Shown here: piece by piece, positions 34,810-45,849 of the stretch
How the letters are laid out: each line of letters begins with the position of its first letter
How positions within the stretch are numbered: position 1 is the first letter of the stretch
Assembly: GCF_008831285.2 (NCBI RefSeq)
Contig: NC_045149.1
Location: 5,135,500-5,199,499 of the forward strand
DNA: 64,000 bases
From: Nymphaea colorata
Taxonomy: Eukaryota; Streptophyta; Magnoliopsida; Nymphaeales; Nymphaeaceae
Direction of reading: 5' to 3'
The notes under the pieces: generated by a model
What the model saw: the letters and a program-made list of their open reading frames with translations, nothing else
Databases searched by the model: none
What the model was told of the DNA's origin: nothing
Program-made: the position numbers and the translations under genes

Positions 34810-36555
34810 CTATCTCGCAGCTTGTCCAAATGGCCAGGCACTGCAGTCCACCCATTCAAGTGTATCCTGTCGGCTATCCTCAAGCATGCGGAGGTGAATG
34901 GGAATGCTCATAGATTCAAGGAACATGTGAACATAGGTTGCCCGATCAGCAAACAACTCCTTAATAGTGCAATTCATGGTATCTTGAATTAGTGTCCAAC
35001 TAGTAGGTGAAATCATATTGGAGATGATGACACCATTCCACCGGTTATGCCAAAATTTGACTCTAAAGCCATTGTTGACTCTCCAATGAACTTGAGATTC
35101 AATTAACTGCCAACATTTGATCACCCGCTTCCATAAGCTAGATTCACTTCCACTGAGTTTGTACTGCCACATACTCTTTTTGGTTAGATACTTGGCCCTG
35201 ACGAGATCGACCCAGAGTGAGTCCTGCGTGATAGCTTTGACCCTGAGAAAATAGAAATTAGCCCTATTGATATCCACCATACGTCGAAGCCCTACTCCAC
35301 CCTCCACCTTTGGTTTACAAAGAGCATTCCAACTAATAAGGTGTGCCCCTTTGACCCCCAGATCATCCCCCCAAATGAAACCTGAACACAACTTTTCAAT
35401 TTGGTGGCACGTGGACAGAGGAATCCACAAGACCATCATCCAATAGCTAGGGATAGATGTCAGAACATGTTTAACCAGGCAGAGTCTTTCGGCATAAGAA
35501 AGCAGCTTCTGCTTCCAGCCTGCCAATTTCTGATTAACTTTCATCACTATGTGCTGACATGGGCTCTCTGTGATGGCCTGGTATTGAAGAGTCAGACCCA
35601 GATGCATAACTGGCAAAAAATCTCTTTTCCAGCCTGTGATAGCACATAGTCGGTTGCACTCGAAATCAGAAAGATTAAAGAAATACACAAAGGTTTTGTT
35701 GAGATTAACTTTGAGTCCCGAACAAGCCTTAAACTCAAGGAAACAATCTTTAAGGCCTAGAAAGAATTTTTTCCTGCCTTCAATGAAAACAAGGACATCA
35801 TCAGCATAGAAGGAGGAATGAACAGAGCTAAGAGCGCTAACCTTTCGGCCACGAATCTTACCCAAATGCAGATAAGCCAACATGCTACGATTAAGAATTT
35901 CCATCGTAACGATGAACAGATAGGGGGACAGGGGGTCTCCTTGCCGCAACCCCCTCGCCGTGAAGAACCATGATCCTTCCTTACTGTTAATGAGAAGTGC
36001 AGAGGACAAAGTAGAAACAACAGTCATAATATGCTTAGTCCAGTTGGAGCAAAAACCTAGCAGTTTAAGGTTGTTCTTCAGGAACTGCCAATTCACTCTG
36101 TCATATGCCTTACTAAGGTCGATCTTAACGCACGCATCTTTAGACTTACTGTGAGCAAGTAAATGAACCACCTCTTGACTGAGTAAAAAACTGTCCTGGA
36201 TGCTGCGTCCCATAAAAAAAGCCACTTGATTCCGATGAAGAATGCGACTCAGTATGGGTCTCATGCGTAAAACCATAATACGAGTGAGGAATTTAAGAAT
36301 GCTATTGCAAAGTGATATAGGCCGAAACTTGTCCATAGTGCAAGCACCCTCTTCTTTGGGAAGAAGAACGATGTGTGTTTTGTTGATCCCTTTAACCATG
36401 CGCCCGGACCGGAAAAACTCCTTAACTGCGAGGCTCACATCGGGCCCAATGATGGACCAGTATGATTGATAAAAGTGATTGTTGAAACCGTCTGGTCCAG
36501 CAGTTGTCGCCCTTAATACTGCCCAATGTATTTCCCCATCGCAAATAGGACTCAC
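34810..36555 (-). CDS. LINE ORF2, reverse transcriptase part (581 codons, same frame)
   Basis: Non-LTR reverse transcriptase in the same frame as the endonuclease. Blocks in order: TTAGPDGFNNHFYQ (18-30), FRPISLCNSILKFLTRI (77-93), VKIDLSKAYDRVNW (143-156), RGLRQGDPLSPYLF (201-214) and the catalytic FYADDVLVF (249-257), so all three metal-binding Asp positions are kept. The thumb and linker follow (GWKQKLLSYAERLCLVKHVL; LISWNALCKPKVEGGVGLRR). The end (after about residue 575) runs out of frame into a stop; the zf-RVT region resumes in another frame at 34745. A well-preserved enzyme core inside a now non-autonomous element. Confidence 0.9.
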   Translation of the reverse strand: MSPICDGEIHWAVLRATTAGPDGFNNHFYQSYWSIIGPDVSLAVKEFFRSGRMVKGINKTHIVLLPKEEGACTMDKFRPISLCNSILKFLTRIMVLRMRPILSRILHRNQVAFFMGRSIQDSFLLSQEVVHLLAHSKSKDACVKIDLSKAYDRVNWQFLKNNLKLLGFCSNWTKHIMTVVSTLSSALLINSKEGSWFFTARGLRQGDPLSPYLFIVTMEILNRSMLAYLHLGKIRGRKVSALSSVHSSFYADDVLVFIEGRKKFFLGLKDCFLEFKACSGLKVNLNKTFVYFFNLSDFECNRLCAITGWKRDFLPVMHLGLTLQYQAITESPCQHIVMKVNQKLAGWKQKLLSYAERLCLVKHVLTSIPSYWMMVLWIPLSTCHQIEKLCSGFIWGDDLGVKGAHLISWNALCKPKVEGGVGLRRMVDINRANFYFLRVKAITQDSLWVDLVRAKYLTKKSMWQYKLSGSESSLWKRVIKCWQLIESQVHWRVNNGFRVKFWHNRWNGVIISNMISPTSWTLIQDTMNCTIKELFADRATYVHMFLESMSIPIHLRMLEDSRQDTLEWVDCSAWPFGQAAR

Positions 36556-36603
36556 TAAAAGCTCATTTTCTTATGTAGTCACCCTCAGACCTATACAGTC
36601 ATT

Positions 36604-37860
36604 TCAAGGAAGGAGCCCCGAACCCGCATTGTCAGTCAACAGGTCTTTGAAATAAGTGGTGCAGGACGCAAAAATTTCATCCATGTCAGAGATAACCCTC
36701 TCTCCATCCATGATAGTGCGGATATGGTTTCTCCGTTGTCTGCCTTTAGCCATAGCATGGAAAAATTTTGAATTAGAATCACCCTCCCTCATCCACCTCA
36801 CACGAGCCTTTTGCCTCAGCCGCTCCTCATCCATCTTGATGAGCTTAATGAGAGTGAGGCGAAGCTTAATCTCATGAGAGAATGCAGACAAATCGCCCCT
36901 ATCCATAAGGTTTTGGGCCACTCCTACCTGCACTCTGAGTCTCTTAATAATTCTGACCAGATCATTGGGGTCTTGCTTAGACCACTCCCGAAGCTTATCT
37001 CTAACAAGTTGAAGTTTAGAAACAAACCTAACCATGGGGCAGCCAGCAACATGATGGGGCCAACAATCTGCAATAAGTTTGGTGCATTGAGGAAATTGTT
37101 CCCAGTAATTGAAGTAACGGAAGACCGATTTGCCACATGTGAAGATATGGTTTCTCTCAGCTGCCATAACAATAGGATTATGGTCATAAGAAGTGTGAGG
37201 AAGAATCCGAAGACTGAAATTCCATTCCCGGCAGTCCCACCAGTCATGGAAGACAAAGCAGTGATCAATCAAACTTTGCACATTAGCAGGCCCCTCTCTC
37301 TTGTTAGACCAAGAGAACTTAGTGTCGGGGTCATGAATTTCCACAAATTGGTTGGAGGCAATAAAATTATTGAAAAGAATGCAAGGCCAAAGAGCTGGGG
37401 GTCTTCCAGTTTTCTGTGATATGTCCCTCACCGAATTGAAGTCGCCTAAGCATACGTTGGGCTTACATAAGCTAGAAAGCTCCACATTGAGCTCATCATA
37501 TTGGAACCTACGGATACAGAAATCCGGATTGAGGTACACCCCTAAAACAGAGAAAATTATGCCAGAACTTAGGTGCTTCATCTCCATAGAAATCCAATGA
37601 GCATGCATTTTAGAAGTCTGGACTTGCATCTTGTCAGCATCCCACAAAAGCCAAATCTGGGCCCATTGGCCATTAAGATGTATGTTGGAAACAGAGAGGT
37701 ATCTGCTAAACTTCAAACTGAGTTTTGTCAAAACAATCTCATTCAATTTAGTGTCAATGAGAACTGCAATATCTGGGTGAGCAAGCTGAAAAATTAACTG
37801 GAGGTCACGCTGGGCAGTCTTACCGGCCAGCCCGCGAGCGTTCCAAGCAAGGAACCTCAT
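36604..37860 (-). CDS. LINE ORF2, endonuclease part (418 aa to an in-frame stop)
   Basis: An apurinic-like endonuclease that nicks target DNA to prime reverse transcription. Visible motifs: WNARGL (N7), LIDTKL (D36, where the family normally has Glu), LGDFNSV (D140, N142), IDHCFV near 199 and SYDHNPIV (D226, H227). After residue 300 comes the basic linker to the reverse transcriptase (GDSNSKFFHAMAKGRQRRNH). The ATG overlaps the ORF1 stop as ATGA. The frame ends in TGA at 36606-36604, and a second in-frame stop lies near 36571. The reading frame then continues unchanged into the reverse transcriptase, so the stops are point changes rather than a domain boundary. Confidence 0.88.
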   Translation of the reverse strand: MRFLAWNARGLAGKTAQRDLQLIFQLAHPDIAVLIDTKLNEIVLTKLSLKFSRYLSVSNIHLNGQWAQIWLLWDADKMQVQTSKMHAHWISMEMKHLSSGIIFSVLGVYLNPDFCIRRFQYDELNVELSSLCKPNVCLGDFNSVRDISQKTGRPPALWPCILFNNFIASNQFVEIHDPDTKFSWSNKREGPANVQSLIDHCFVFHDWWDCREWNFSLRILPHTSYDHNPIVMAAERNHIFTCGKSVFRYFNYWEQFPQCTKLIADCWPHHVAGCPMVRFVSKLQLVRDKLREWSKQDPNDLVRIIKRLRVQVGVAQNLMDRGDLSAFSHEIKLRLTLIKLIKMDEERLRQKARVRWMREGDSNSKFFHAMAKGRQRRNHIRTIMDGERVISDMDEIFASCTTYFKDLLTDNAGSGLLP

Positions 37861-39423
37861 TGCATCCCAGCAAGAGCGCTACTCTCCCTACTACACCCCG
37901 CCAGCTTTCCGTTGGTAGGGTTGTTATCCTTAGCATTCAATTGGATTTTCTTCTCTTCTTTGTATATAGGTAAACTCATATCCTTATCACCCAGATCTTC
38001 AGAAGCTGGGGAGGCCCTGGCTTCAGTGGCACTGAAGCTAGAGTGATCTGTGGACTGAGGAAGGATCAAGCTTGCGTCAGAGCAAGAGGCATATAGATCA
38101 GCGAGGAGCTTCTCTGACTGTGCGTGGCTGTTGGGTCTCTTTTTAAATGAGCTGGTAGATTTGCTTTTCAACTGGCGTTTCTTCTCCATTGGAGCTTTCC
38201 GATGAGACACCAAAACATCGATTGAGAGATCATGTGTCTCATCAATAGCCATAGAAACGGCACTCTGCTGGCCTTGAAGGATACTTGCACTAGTCGGCCC
38301 TTTTGTTATGGCAGGATTCGCCTCTTTACTACAAACCCTGTTATGTCCCACGACTTCCGAACAGACCTCATTGGCTTGCATTGATTTTCTCCTCGTGCTC
38401 TCAGGGATAGGAGCAGAGCTAGTCCCTCCCTCCTCAACATTAACACCCTCCTCCCTCTCAGGCACACTATGAAGTGCTAAAAATCTGTTCGCTTGATTAG
38501 CTGGACCAGCCGATTTGTTCAGGGAAAAAGAACGGCGTTTGGGGCTTTTAACAGCCATCCAAGCCTTCCCACCTTCTACATCAACAGTATATGTACTGGG
38601 GGACTGCTTCAAATCATCACAAGCAAAGGTGAAGTGGGATGTCGCACCACATTTACGACAGTATCTCACCTTTGACTCATACTCAATACTTTGCACCAGG
38701 GCGACCCCTTCTTCAAACGAGACTCTGACTTCATTCACTAGATGAAAACCTAGTGAACCTCGAGGAGCACACGCGCAAAACCCAGACTAGCAACCTCCTT
38801 TGTGAAAGCATCGGCTTCGACGAACGTCGCTCCCATCATTCTGGCTAGCCTATGAAATATACTATTCCTCCAAAGCTCAGGCGGCAAATCAGGAAGGCGC
38901 ACCCAAATGTAGACTCTACTAGATGATTCCAGTTTCAACGGCATGCCAGGTCTCCATCAATTAGCAACCAGAACCTGCCCCCAACTTTCCAGTGACCAGG
39001 AGTAAGAATCATTTGCAAATCAGCCTCATTTGAGGCCCTTACCAAGAACAATCCTTTACCTACGGACGAAAACTTGATCAGGCAGAGCCCAACCCACAGA
39101 GCACGAAGGGAAGAAAACAGAAAACCATAGTCTAACCTGTTGCTGGAGCGACCACCTGAAAGTGTTGCAATAGCTGTAAATCGGAAAGGGGCTTTGAGCT
39201 GCTCGTGCGGTGATTTGGGGATGAACAACACCTTATTGTTGTCCACCTCTCGGATTTCAACTTCATTCAGATATTCTTCATCATGGAACTTTTCCCCTTC
39301 AATGATGGACGCCCAAGAGGGCCCCTTAGGTGCAGACGCCTCTTTGTTCAGCGCAGCTGGTTGCACGACACCATCTCCTCCTTCTTCCATAACACTACAG
39401 ATCATCTGTGCATCTGCTTCCAT
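37857..39423 (-). pseudogene. LINE ORF1 (DUF4283 plus zinc knuckle), two frameshifts
   Basis: Starts at the ATG at 39423 (MEADAQMICSVMEEGG). Residues about 70-160 form the DUF4283 nucleic-acid-binding region (KAPFRFTAIATLSGG, LDYGFLFSSLRALWVGLCLI, ending GRFWLLIDGDLA). The frame shifts near 38940 into YIWVRLPDLPPELW and again near 38745 into NEVRVSFEEG. A CCHC knuckle follows (CRKCGATSHFTFAC, spacing 2-4-4), then a long polar, Ser/Lys-rich tail. In L1 elements ORF1 packages the RNA. The stop TGA at 37859-37857 overlaps the ORF2 start. Restoring function would need more than one change, so it is called broken. Confidence 0.85.
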
Positions 39424-39656
39424 TTCCGAACCGTCCCACTACGCCGGCCAACCGGCCGGCCACCAGAGGAACACCGGCTGGACACCAGGGGCGAACGAAC
39501 CTCGGAGTCTTTTTCTCCTAGGGCAGGAGAAGACAAGCACAAAAGTAACATATTCCATATGAATGCCCCGGATTTTTAACATTTTAACAACACTAAAGTT
39601 GTACATAAATAAACGGGACTTTAATGTCGGGTTTTTTTTTTCCTCCCTGCATCTAG

Positions 39657-39971
39657 TTGTTCTATTTCTGTATGTTGGCTTGCAATTCACCTTCTCCTTG
39701 CTCCTTGCGTAGGAACCACAACTCATTTTTTTTCGATGCAATATGCTCGCAGGGTTGTGGGAAGATAGGATACTTAGAGGATCGTTGCTGGAATAAACAT
39801 GGTCGTCTATCTACTATGTATCAAGGTAGGAGTATTGAGACCAAATACAGTAAGGGTTCTACTCATCCTCTTATGGGTTCTGTACAGGTAACCACTCCTA
39901 TTGTAGACTACTCTTTTAGGGGGTCAAGAAAAAAAAATAGCCACCAACCTGAACAGAAAGAACAACTTTGA
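39657..39971 (+). pseudogene. Isolated Copia gag zinc-knuckle fragment
   Basis: The frame contains CGKIGYLEDRCWNKHGR, the hallmark of the gag C-terminus in many Copia elements (usually C..CGK.GHLEDRCW.KHGRP), then a Ser/Thr-rich run. No LTR, protease or other pol part is seen around it. It lies just upstream of the LINE 5' end and points away from it. Confidence 0.7.
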
Positions 39972-41645
39972 AGAGAGTTTTGGTGGCCAGGAATACAAAA
40001 TTAAAACTTGTTTCTTATGGCTCCCAGCCATAAGTGTCAAGTGAAGGGTTGCTTAGGAAAAAAGCAGATCTATGACTATGAACATTAAGTAAGGAGAAAC
40101 CATAGCATGGCAGACACGGCAGACTGTGTCTGCTAAGAGTTTTCTGAAGAAGGATCCTCCATTTCGTTGGCACCACCATCATTGCTATTTTCTGCTCTCG
40201 TGAAGGGTAAATGTGAACAATATATCTCAACTGCTTACACCAACATGCATAGTCTAATCTGACTTGATGGATTCAGTCACGATGAACTGGTTCAACTGGT
40301 TCAAGGACCAGTGCGTTATACCAGTTCTAAGGCTAGTTAAACTAGTTTTGGGACTAATATGACCAATTCTGAGACCGATTCAAATGATCTAGGACTTGTT
40401 CCAAGGCCAATTCAGAGAGAATTCATTTATCGGTTTAGTGAAATTCATAGTCAGTTTAATCGACTCGGCTATTGAATCGAATGATCCAAGGTTGGTTTGG
40501 CTGATTCAGTTTCCCTAAGTATGAGTCTGACTTAGTCAAATTTAACTTCGGATCAGGTTTCTCAGAGTAGATTCTCCACTTCACCCACATCGGATGAGAG
40601 AGAAAAAAATACAAAACTCCATTAAGTAACTTTGAGAGAGAGAAATCACCAGAGAAAATAATAAAAATGAACCAATTGATGCCCATTCAGCTAGCCTCAA
40701 TTTTCAAAACAACTTTGAAAGGAGTTGGAACCCTCTCAAAAAAGAGTTCAAAAACTTTTTTGAAAACAAATATATTCCCCTTGATTGCATTCCACCTAAA
40801 TGCACTGACTGCCATAAGCATTGGGGAATTGAAAAAAAAATGGGTGTTTGCACATATTTAGGATCTAACACTAGCTTGTCTTTTCCAAGAGGTGGTCCAT
40901 TCCAATTGACACTTCCTGTCACACCTCGAACCTTTTACCCCCAATTTTTTTTTTTCAACAAAACGAGTTGAGGTGCGACGACACAACAATTAAAAATAAG
41001 CTATGCAAATCAAAATGACACTGAGACAAATCGCAAATTCAATTCATACAAAATGACTTCACATTTATCAATGACAGACACGACAAAAATGCCCCAAAAC
41101 CAAAACATCAATGTCTAAACAAAAACAAGACATCAATGAGACAAAACGTGACGCGTCGGCACTACTATATACTCAAAGTCTCTTCAGTAGGATGTGAGCA
41201 GAGTCATCTAATCAACCTGCTACCTCAAACCCGTCAAAACCTAAAAAAGGCAAACAATAAAAGACTTAGCATTCGTAGTAGAACAACAAACTAGATAAAT
41301 CCATAACCCTCTAAGGTAAAGGCTCAAATCTAGAGTCTAATATATAGAGAAACATAATCACTATAATATTGTAATATGTGCATGCAGTCAAATAACTTGT
41401 CACGGGAGTCTCTCACATATTTTACAATATGTAGAGACTGCTCAATAGCTACAGTCCACATGCCACATTCAATTTAAGTATATTCACTTCATCCACATTA
41501 GTTGCTATTAAACTTGACCCCTTGCTGATTTTTATTTGCCCTTTTTTGTTGTGGCCAGAATCTAACGACCACTATTATTTATCCAAGGTATTTTTCTTCT
41601 TTTGTATTTTACTGTTTTGATTGTTTTATATGACTAATCTCAGTT
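39972..41645. other. No gene seen; degenerate repeat sequence
   Basis: 40260-40420 has loosely repeated GGTTCAACTGG / CCAGTTCTAAGG / CCAATTCTGAGACC motifs. Around 40919 a CACACCTCGAACC stretch resembles a gypsy LTR start, but no partner was found. Confidence 0.4.
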
Positions 41646-41650
41646 TCTCC

Positions 41651-44331
41651 TATAGGGCCCTTTGATTTCATCCCATGTACAATTAGATATGTGCATGTGA
41701 GCACATATAATGTATATGGTTTAAAGGATAATTGTAAGCAAAAGCTATGTACATATGTTTCTATATAGTTATTAGTTTATTTATGTGCAAACTTGGAACC
41801 AGTCAAACTAATTATTAGGTCATAATGAGGTAGCTATACCAACAATAAAGGAAGTGGTTGAAAAGATAGAAATGAGACTTAATAAACATAGGAAATAAAA
41901 ATCACTCATTAAGGGATGAAGGAGGGAACCAAAGAGTCACCTTGGTAAAGAGGAAGAAAAAAAAAATGGGAGTTGAAGGCTTGTGGCCTTGTAAATAGCT
42001 TATTTAACTTGGTGTGACAACTTTTTACTTATCCTTTTGCAGCAGTACTAGTAGAAAAAGTTCTAGCAACAAAAAATTTGGAGAAAGGGAGATATATCTC
42101 CCATGTTCTATAGTATCTTTGGTTGGAAATGAAGTCGGTAGTGTCTGGGTTGCCCCTCACAATCTCAGCCACAGAACAAGGAGCTGGAGGAATTGATGAT
42201 TGAGGCTTGGTTTTATTCAGTTTAGTCCATGATAAATATCTAGGTACATAGAGTTTGTCATAATGTTAAGGTTGTAATATGAAGAATTTTAGGTTGCAAG
42301 AAGTGAAAGGTAGTGCTGGCAGAACAAGGACTGCTCTGATTAACAACCGAAATCTAGTAAGTGGCTTTTACCTAGCTCGATGGTTACAAATATTAACTAT
42401 GTGAGTTTGTTGAGAAGACATATAGTATATTTATTTGCAAGGGTAGGAGCAATTTAATTGATCTTGGAGGATTGAAATGGAGTTAGCAGTTTTGCAAGCA
42501 ATCTAAATCAGATTCATTTTAGATTTACAGGCAAGTGTAGCATGTATTTCATGTACGTTTTATTAGGTTTCCGAGAAACAAGTAAATATGAATGTGTAGA
42601 TGTATTCGTGTGTATGCAGAAATATAAATATGTATATTTTAGGTAATGGATATGTTGTTTATGAGCCATCATGTGGAATGTGATATTGCGTTCAAGACAT
42701 AGTCATATGAAGGATACTAAAGCATCTATGTTTTGGAATAAATCATGAAATATTTTTCTAGTTCCATGAAAGTTTTATGTGTGTCATGATTGAAGATATG
42801 TATGAATGTAGATGTACATGATTAGTTTGAAGTATGAGACACATTGAAATTAGATATTATGGATAGTAAATTATGAAAAAAAACTTGTGTAACAAAAATA
42901 TAGGATATTAGTTAGTTGATATAATTCTACTTGAATACTCATTTCAGATATAGAGAATTCTCACGATGTAGAAAACTGTAATGAAATGTATAGCAGCTCA
43001 TATTTGCTTAGGCCCAGACATATACCAATGAGTACTCAGCAGTAATATGAGACATTTACCAATAAGAGTATAACTAAAGCACTATAAACTTACTATGATA
43101 GATTAACATATACAAAATTAATAGGTTAACACTAATTGACACGGGACATGATTGGCATACGATAAGCCACTAATGAAGCCTAAGATGGGGTTGCATTGCA
43201 TTCGATATGTAAGATGTGATTAGTTGTAGTACAAAGAACTTTTGTATTTCATGAACAATACGTACATGATTATTATGTGAAAACCATTGTGATAGAACTA
43301 CTTCTAAGTGATCGAAACTATTGAACTAAGAATGTATGAGTTCTCCTATGATTGATTTTGTTGATCAGTAAACTCCACATGAAGTTACCTATGCAAACAA
43401 GACAAACATGCCAAACCAATGAAAAAATATTTCTCCTCTATTATGTTTCTATATTATTCTTATTTCATATTCAAATCATCATGTAATTTCAGCAACCTAT
43501 ATCTAACAAAATAGTTCCATTATTATCTTATGCTAGAGCTTGCATAATCCATAATTTACTAAAAAATGCTATCATAATACATGACCAAGGGAGCTTTGTT
43601 GAGGCCATTGTACCCATTCTTATTGACTCAAAACATGACGTGTAGAGGCCCTGGGTGTAGCATAGAGTTATATATATTTGTTGTGATTGTATAGATATAG
43701 GAACATCTATGTTTTACAACTGTTCATGAGATTACCATGCTGAAAATGATATAGTGCATCAAATCACCGGTGTACAATTAGTCTTGGTTGTAACTTTCTT
43801 GAATTTTTTGTGGAGATCAAGTGATAGAGCCCCTTGGCTCTATTGAATCGTATAGTGATGTTATAAGAGAACATGTGTGAAGTTTGAATTGCTTAACAAA
43901 GTCACACAAAATTAATTAGAAGACTTCAGGTTATGACATGAGGTTTCCTTACACTGAGTTCATAAACAATTTTTCTTGATTAGTTTCATCAAACACTAAA
44001 TTGATAGTCATGCAATCAGACCCAATAAGTTTAGTAAGAAAGAATATTATTTATTTGTATTGATTCTATACTTATAGTTGTTACAAGTTAAAGTATCATT
44101 ACAGTGCATCAACTCTGTAACAATACCTATAACTAGACTTTAAATTTTGGTGACAAAAGCTTATACAATTGAAAATGCATACAAAAATATGTACACTGCA
44201 AGAATAAGGACCTTGTTTTCCATGTCAAAACCATGACTAGTATGGTACTATGTCATGAAGTATAGTTGTGTGAAAACTATCATGTATGCAAGCTTGCATA
44301 AGTATTTGTGGAATGGAAAAGACCTGCGCTA

Positions 44332-44417
<86 letters not shown>

Positions 44418-44951
44418 TTATTTATATTTATGTATTGGCATATGTACATTCATTGTATAAGACTGAATTTATATTAACAGTGTAGATACGTGAAATAGAT
44501 TTTATGTTCAGATATAAAGAAAAAATATATGTGTGCACTAGTTTGGGTTGAATGTATACATGGTAAGTATAAATACTTGTATATCAAAATGTTGATAAAA
44601 GACTATATATGAGTAACTTTTGATGTGTGGTTTATGTTGGTACACCCTACTACCTCTCGGGTTTGGTGACCCATTAATTGGTTTACTCTTGGGAATTGTG
44701 CCCAAGGTCATGGAAATAATAGGCATTAGCAATGTAGGTATTAAATTGAGTCTAAGTTTTTTGTGGATGTCCTGCTAGTTGAGTCTATGTTTGTCTTTAT
44801 TTAGTTCTTAAATGTGTCTTTGAAACTATTGTACTCACATATTTTGACTTATGCAGTATCATTACTCAAGTTATTATTTTATTCTAATGTTTAGATGTTA
44901 ATTTTTACTTTATTGAAAACAAAAAATTTGGTAAAAACTTGAATTGTGACA
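41651..44951 (+). repeat. 5' LTR of the gypsy element (3301 bp)
   Basis: It begins TATAGGGCCCTTTGATTTCA, where LTR 2 begins TGTGAGGACCTACAATTTCA; the TG end has become TA. It ends TTGTGACA next to the primer-binding site. A CT/TA microsatellite lies at about 44336-44412. Shared blocks with LTR 2 include CAAAACATGACGT (43628 and 49794). Confidence 0.88.
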
Positions 44952-44955
44952 ACTT

Positions 44956-44967
44956 TTGTATCAGAAC
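44956..44967 (+). other. Primer-binding site of the gypsy element, degenerate
   Basis: TTGTATCAGAAC matches the canonical TGGTATCAGAGC at 10 of 12 positions and lies 5 bases after the LTR end. Confidence 0.75.
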
Positions 44968-45123
44968 ATAGTGCCTAGAGTCCAATGCCAATTGCCAATC
45001 ACAAAAAGGCTGAAAGTCATCTGAGCCTATTATAGAAGGGTATACTTATGGTTAAGTATGGGGAAAAGTACCCAAAGTTTTATTATAAACTTATAGGTTT
45101 TATTTAGCTACATTTGCAAAAGT

Positions 45124-45600
45124 TTGCCTAAGAAGATTTTTACTACTTTGGATGTACCCAATAACAAAAATGTTCAATTTGAAACGTTTATCCTGAAAGG
45201 AGACTCTAAAAATTGGTCGCTAACACAATGTAAGGTGAAGTTCACTGATCACAAGGTGACTTGGGAGGAATTCAAGGATGCATTCAAAAATTCTTTCATA
45301 CCAGCATTCATGCAAGAAAAGCACATGAAAGAATTTTTAGAGCTTCAACAGATAAATACGAGTCTATACGAGTACATGGTCAAATTCAGGCACTTAAAGA
45401 AGCACTACACACACTATAGATGCAAGGTGACGAGTAGATATCAAAAAGATTTGGACGATGCAACTGACATGGCCACACACTTTGAAGAAGACTATAACGT
45501 GACTCATGGAACATGCAGGAAGAGCAAAACTTTTTCAAGTCTAAATCGAAGTCAAATATATTCAAGAGGAAGCATGGTGACACGATGAAGTAGGGGGGAA
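45124..45600 (+). pseudogene. Gypsy gag fragment
   Basis: An open frame with the retrotransposon gag pattern: VTWEEFKDAFKNSFIPAFMQ, HMKEFLELQQINTSLYEYMV and KFRHLKKH. This corresponds to W..F...F...Y.P, EFL.L.QG..SV.EY...F..L in plant chromoviruses. The zinc knuckle is not recognisable and the frame ends near 45588. Confidence 0.8.
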
Positions 45601-45849
45601 GGTTCAAGAATAGGGTATGACATAATCCTAAGAATAGATTGGTTTTACTATCATTATGCAAACATATACTGCAAAAAAAAAAAACTGAGTATTTTTGTGG
45701 CAAAGGATCAAAAATAAGAATTTGAAGTGAAGATGCCTCAGGATGAAAGCAAGTTGATTATCTCAACAGTCAAGGCAATAAGATACACGGAGAATTGGTG
45801 CATAGCCTACTTACTCAGCATAGATGCAACAAAAGTACAATTAATAACT

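Larger units (their letters stand above)
33738..39577 (-). mobile_element. Nearly full-length L1-type LINE (about 5.8 kb)
   Basis: From right to left on the minus strand: a GC-rich leader, ORF1 (39423-37857) with a CCHC knuckle, ORF2 (from 37860) with endonuclease, reverse transcriptase, zf-RVT and an RNase H-like end, then a tail with TCAATAAATTCC and a GGGGGCAACCCCC hairpin near 33770-33785. The outer limits are set by an 11-bp direct repeat AACATTTTAAC (33727-33737 and 39578-39588); this is tentative because the region is AT-rich. Few stops and shifts make it the youngest coding element here. Confidence 0.88.

Noticed and set aside
36811-37419. 202-codon plus-strand frame
   Set aside because: Antisense shadow of the LINE endonuclease, which has clear catalytic motifs on the minus strand.
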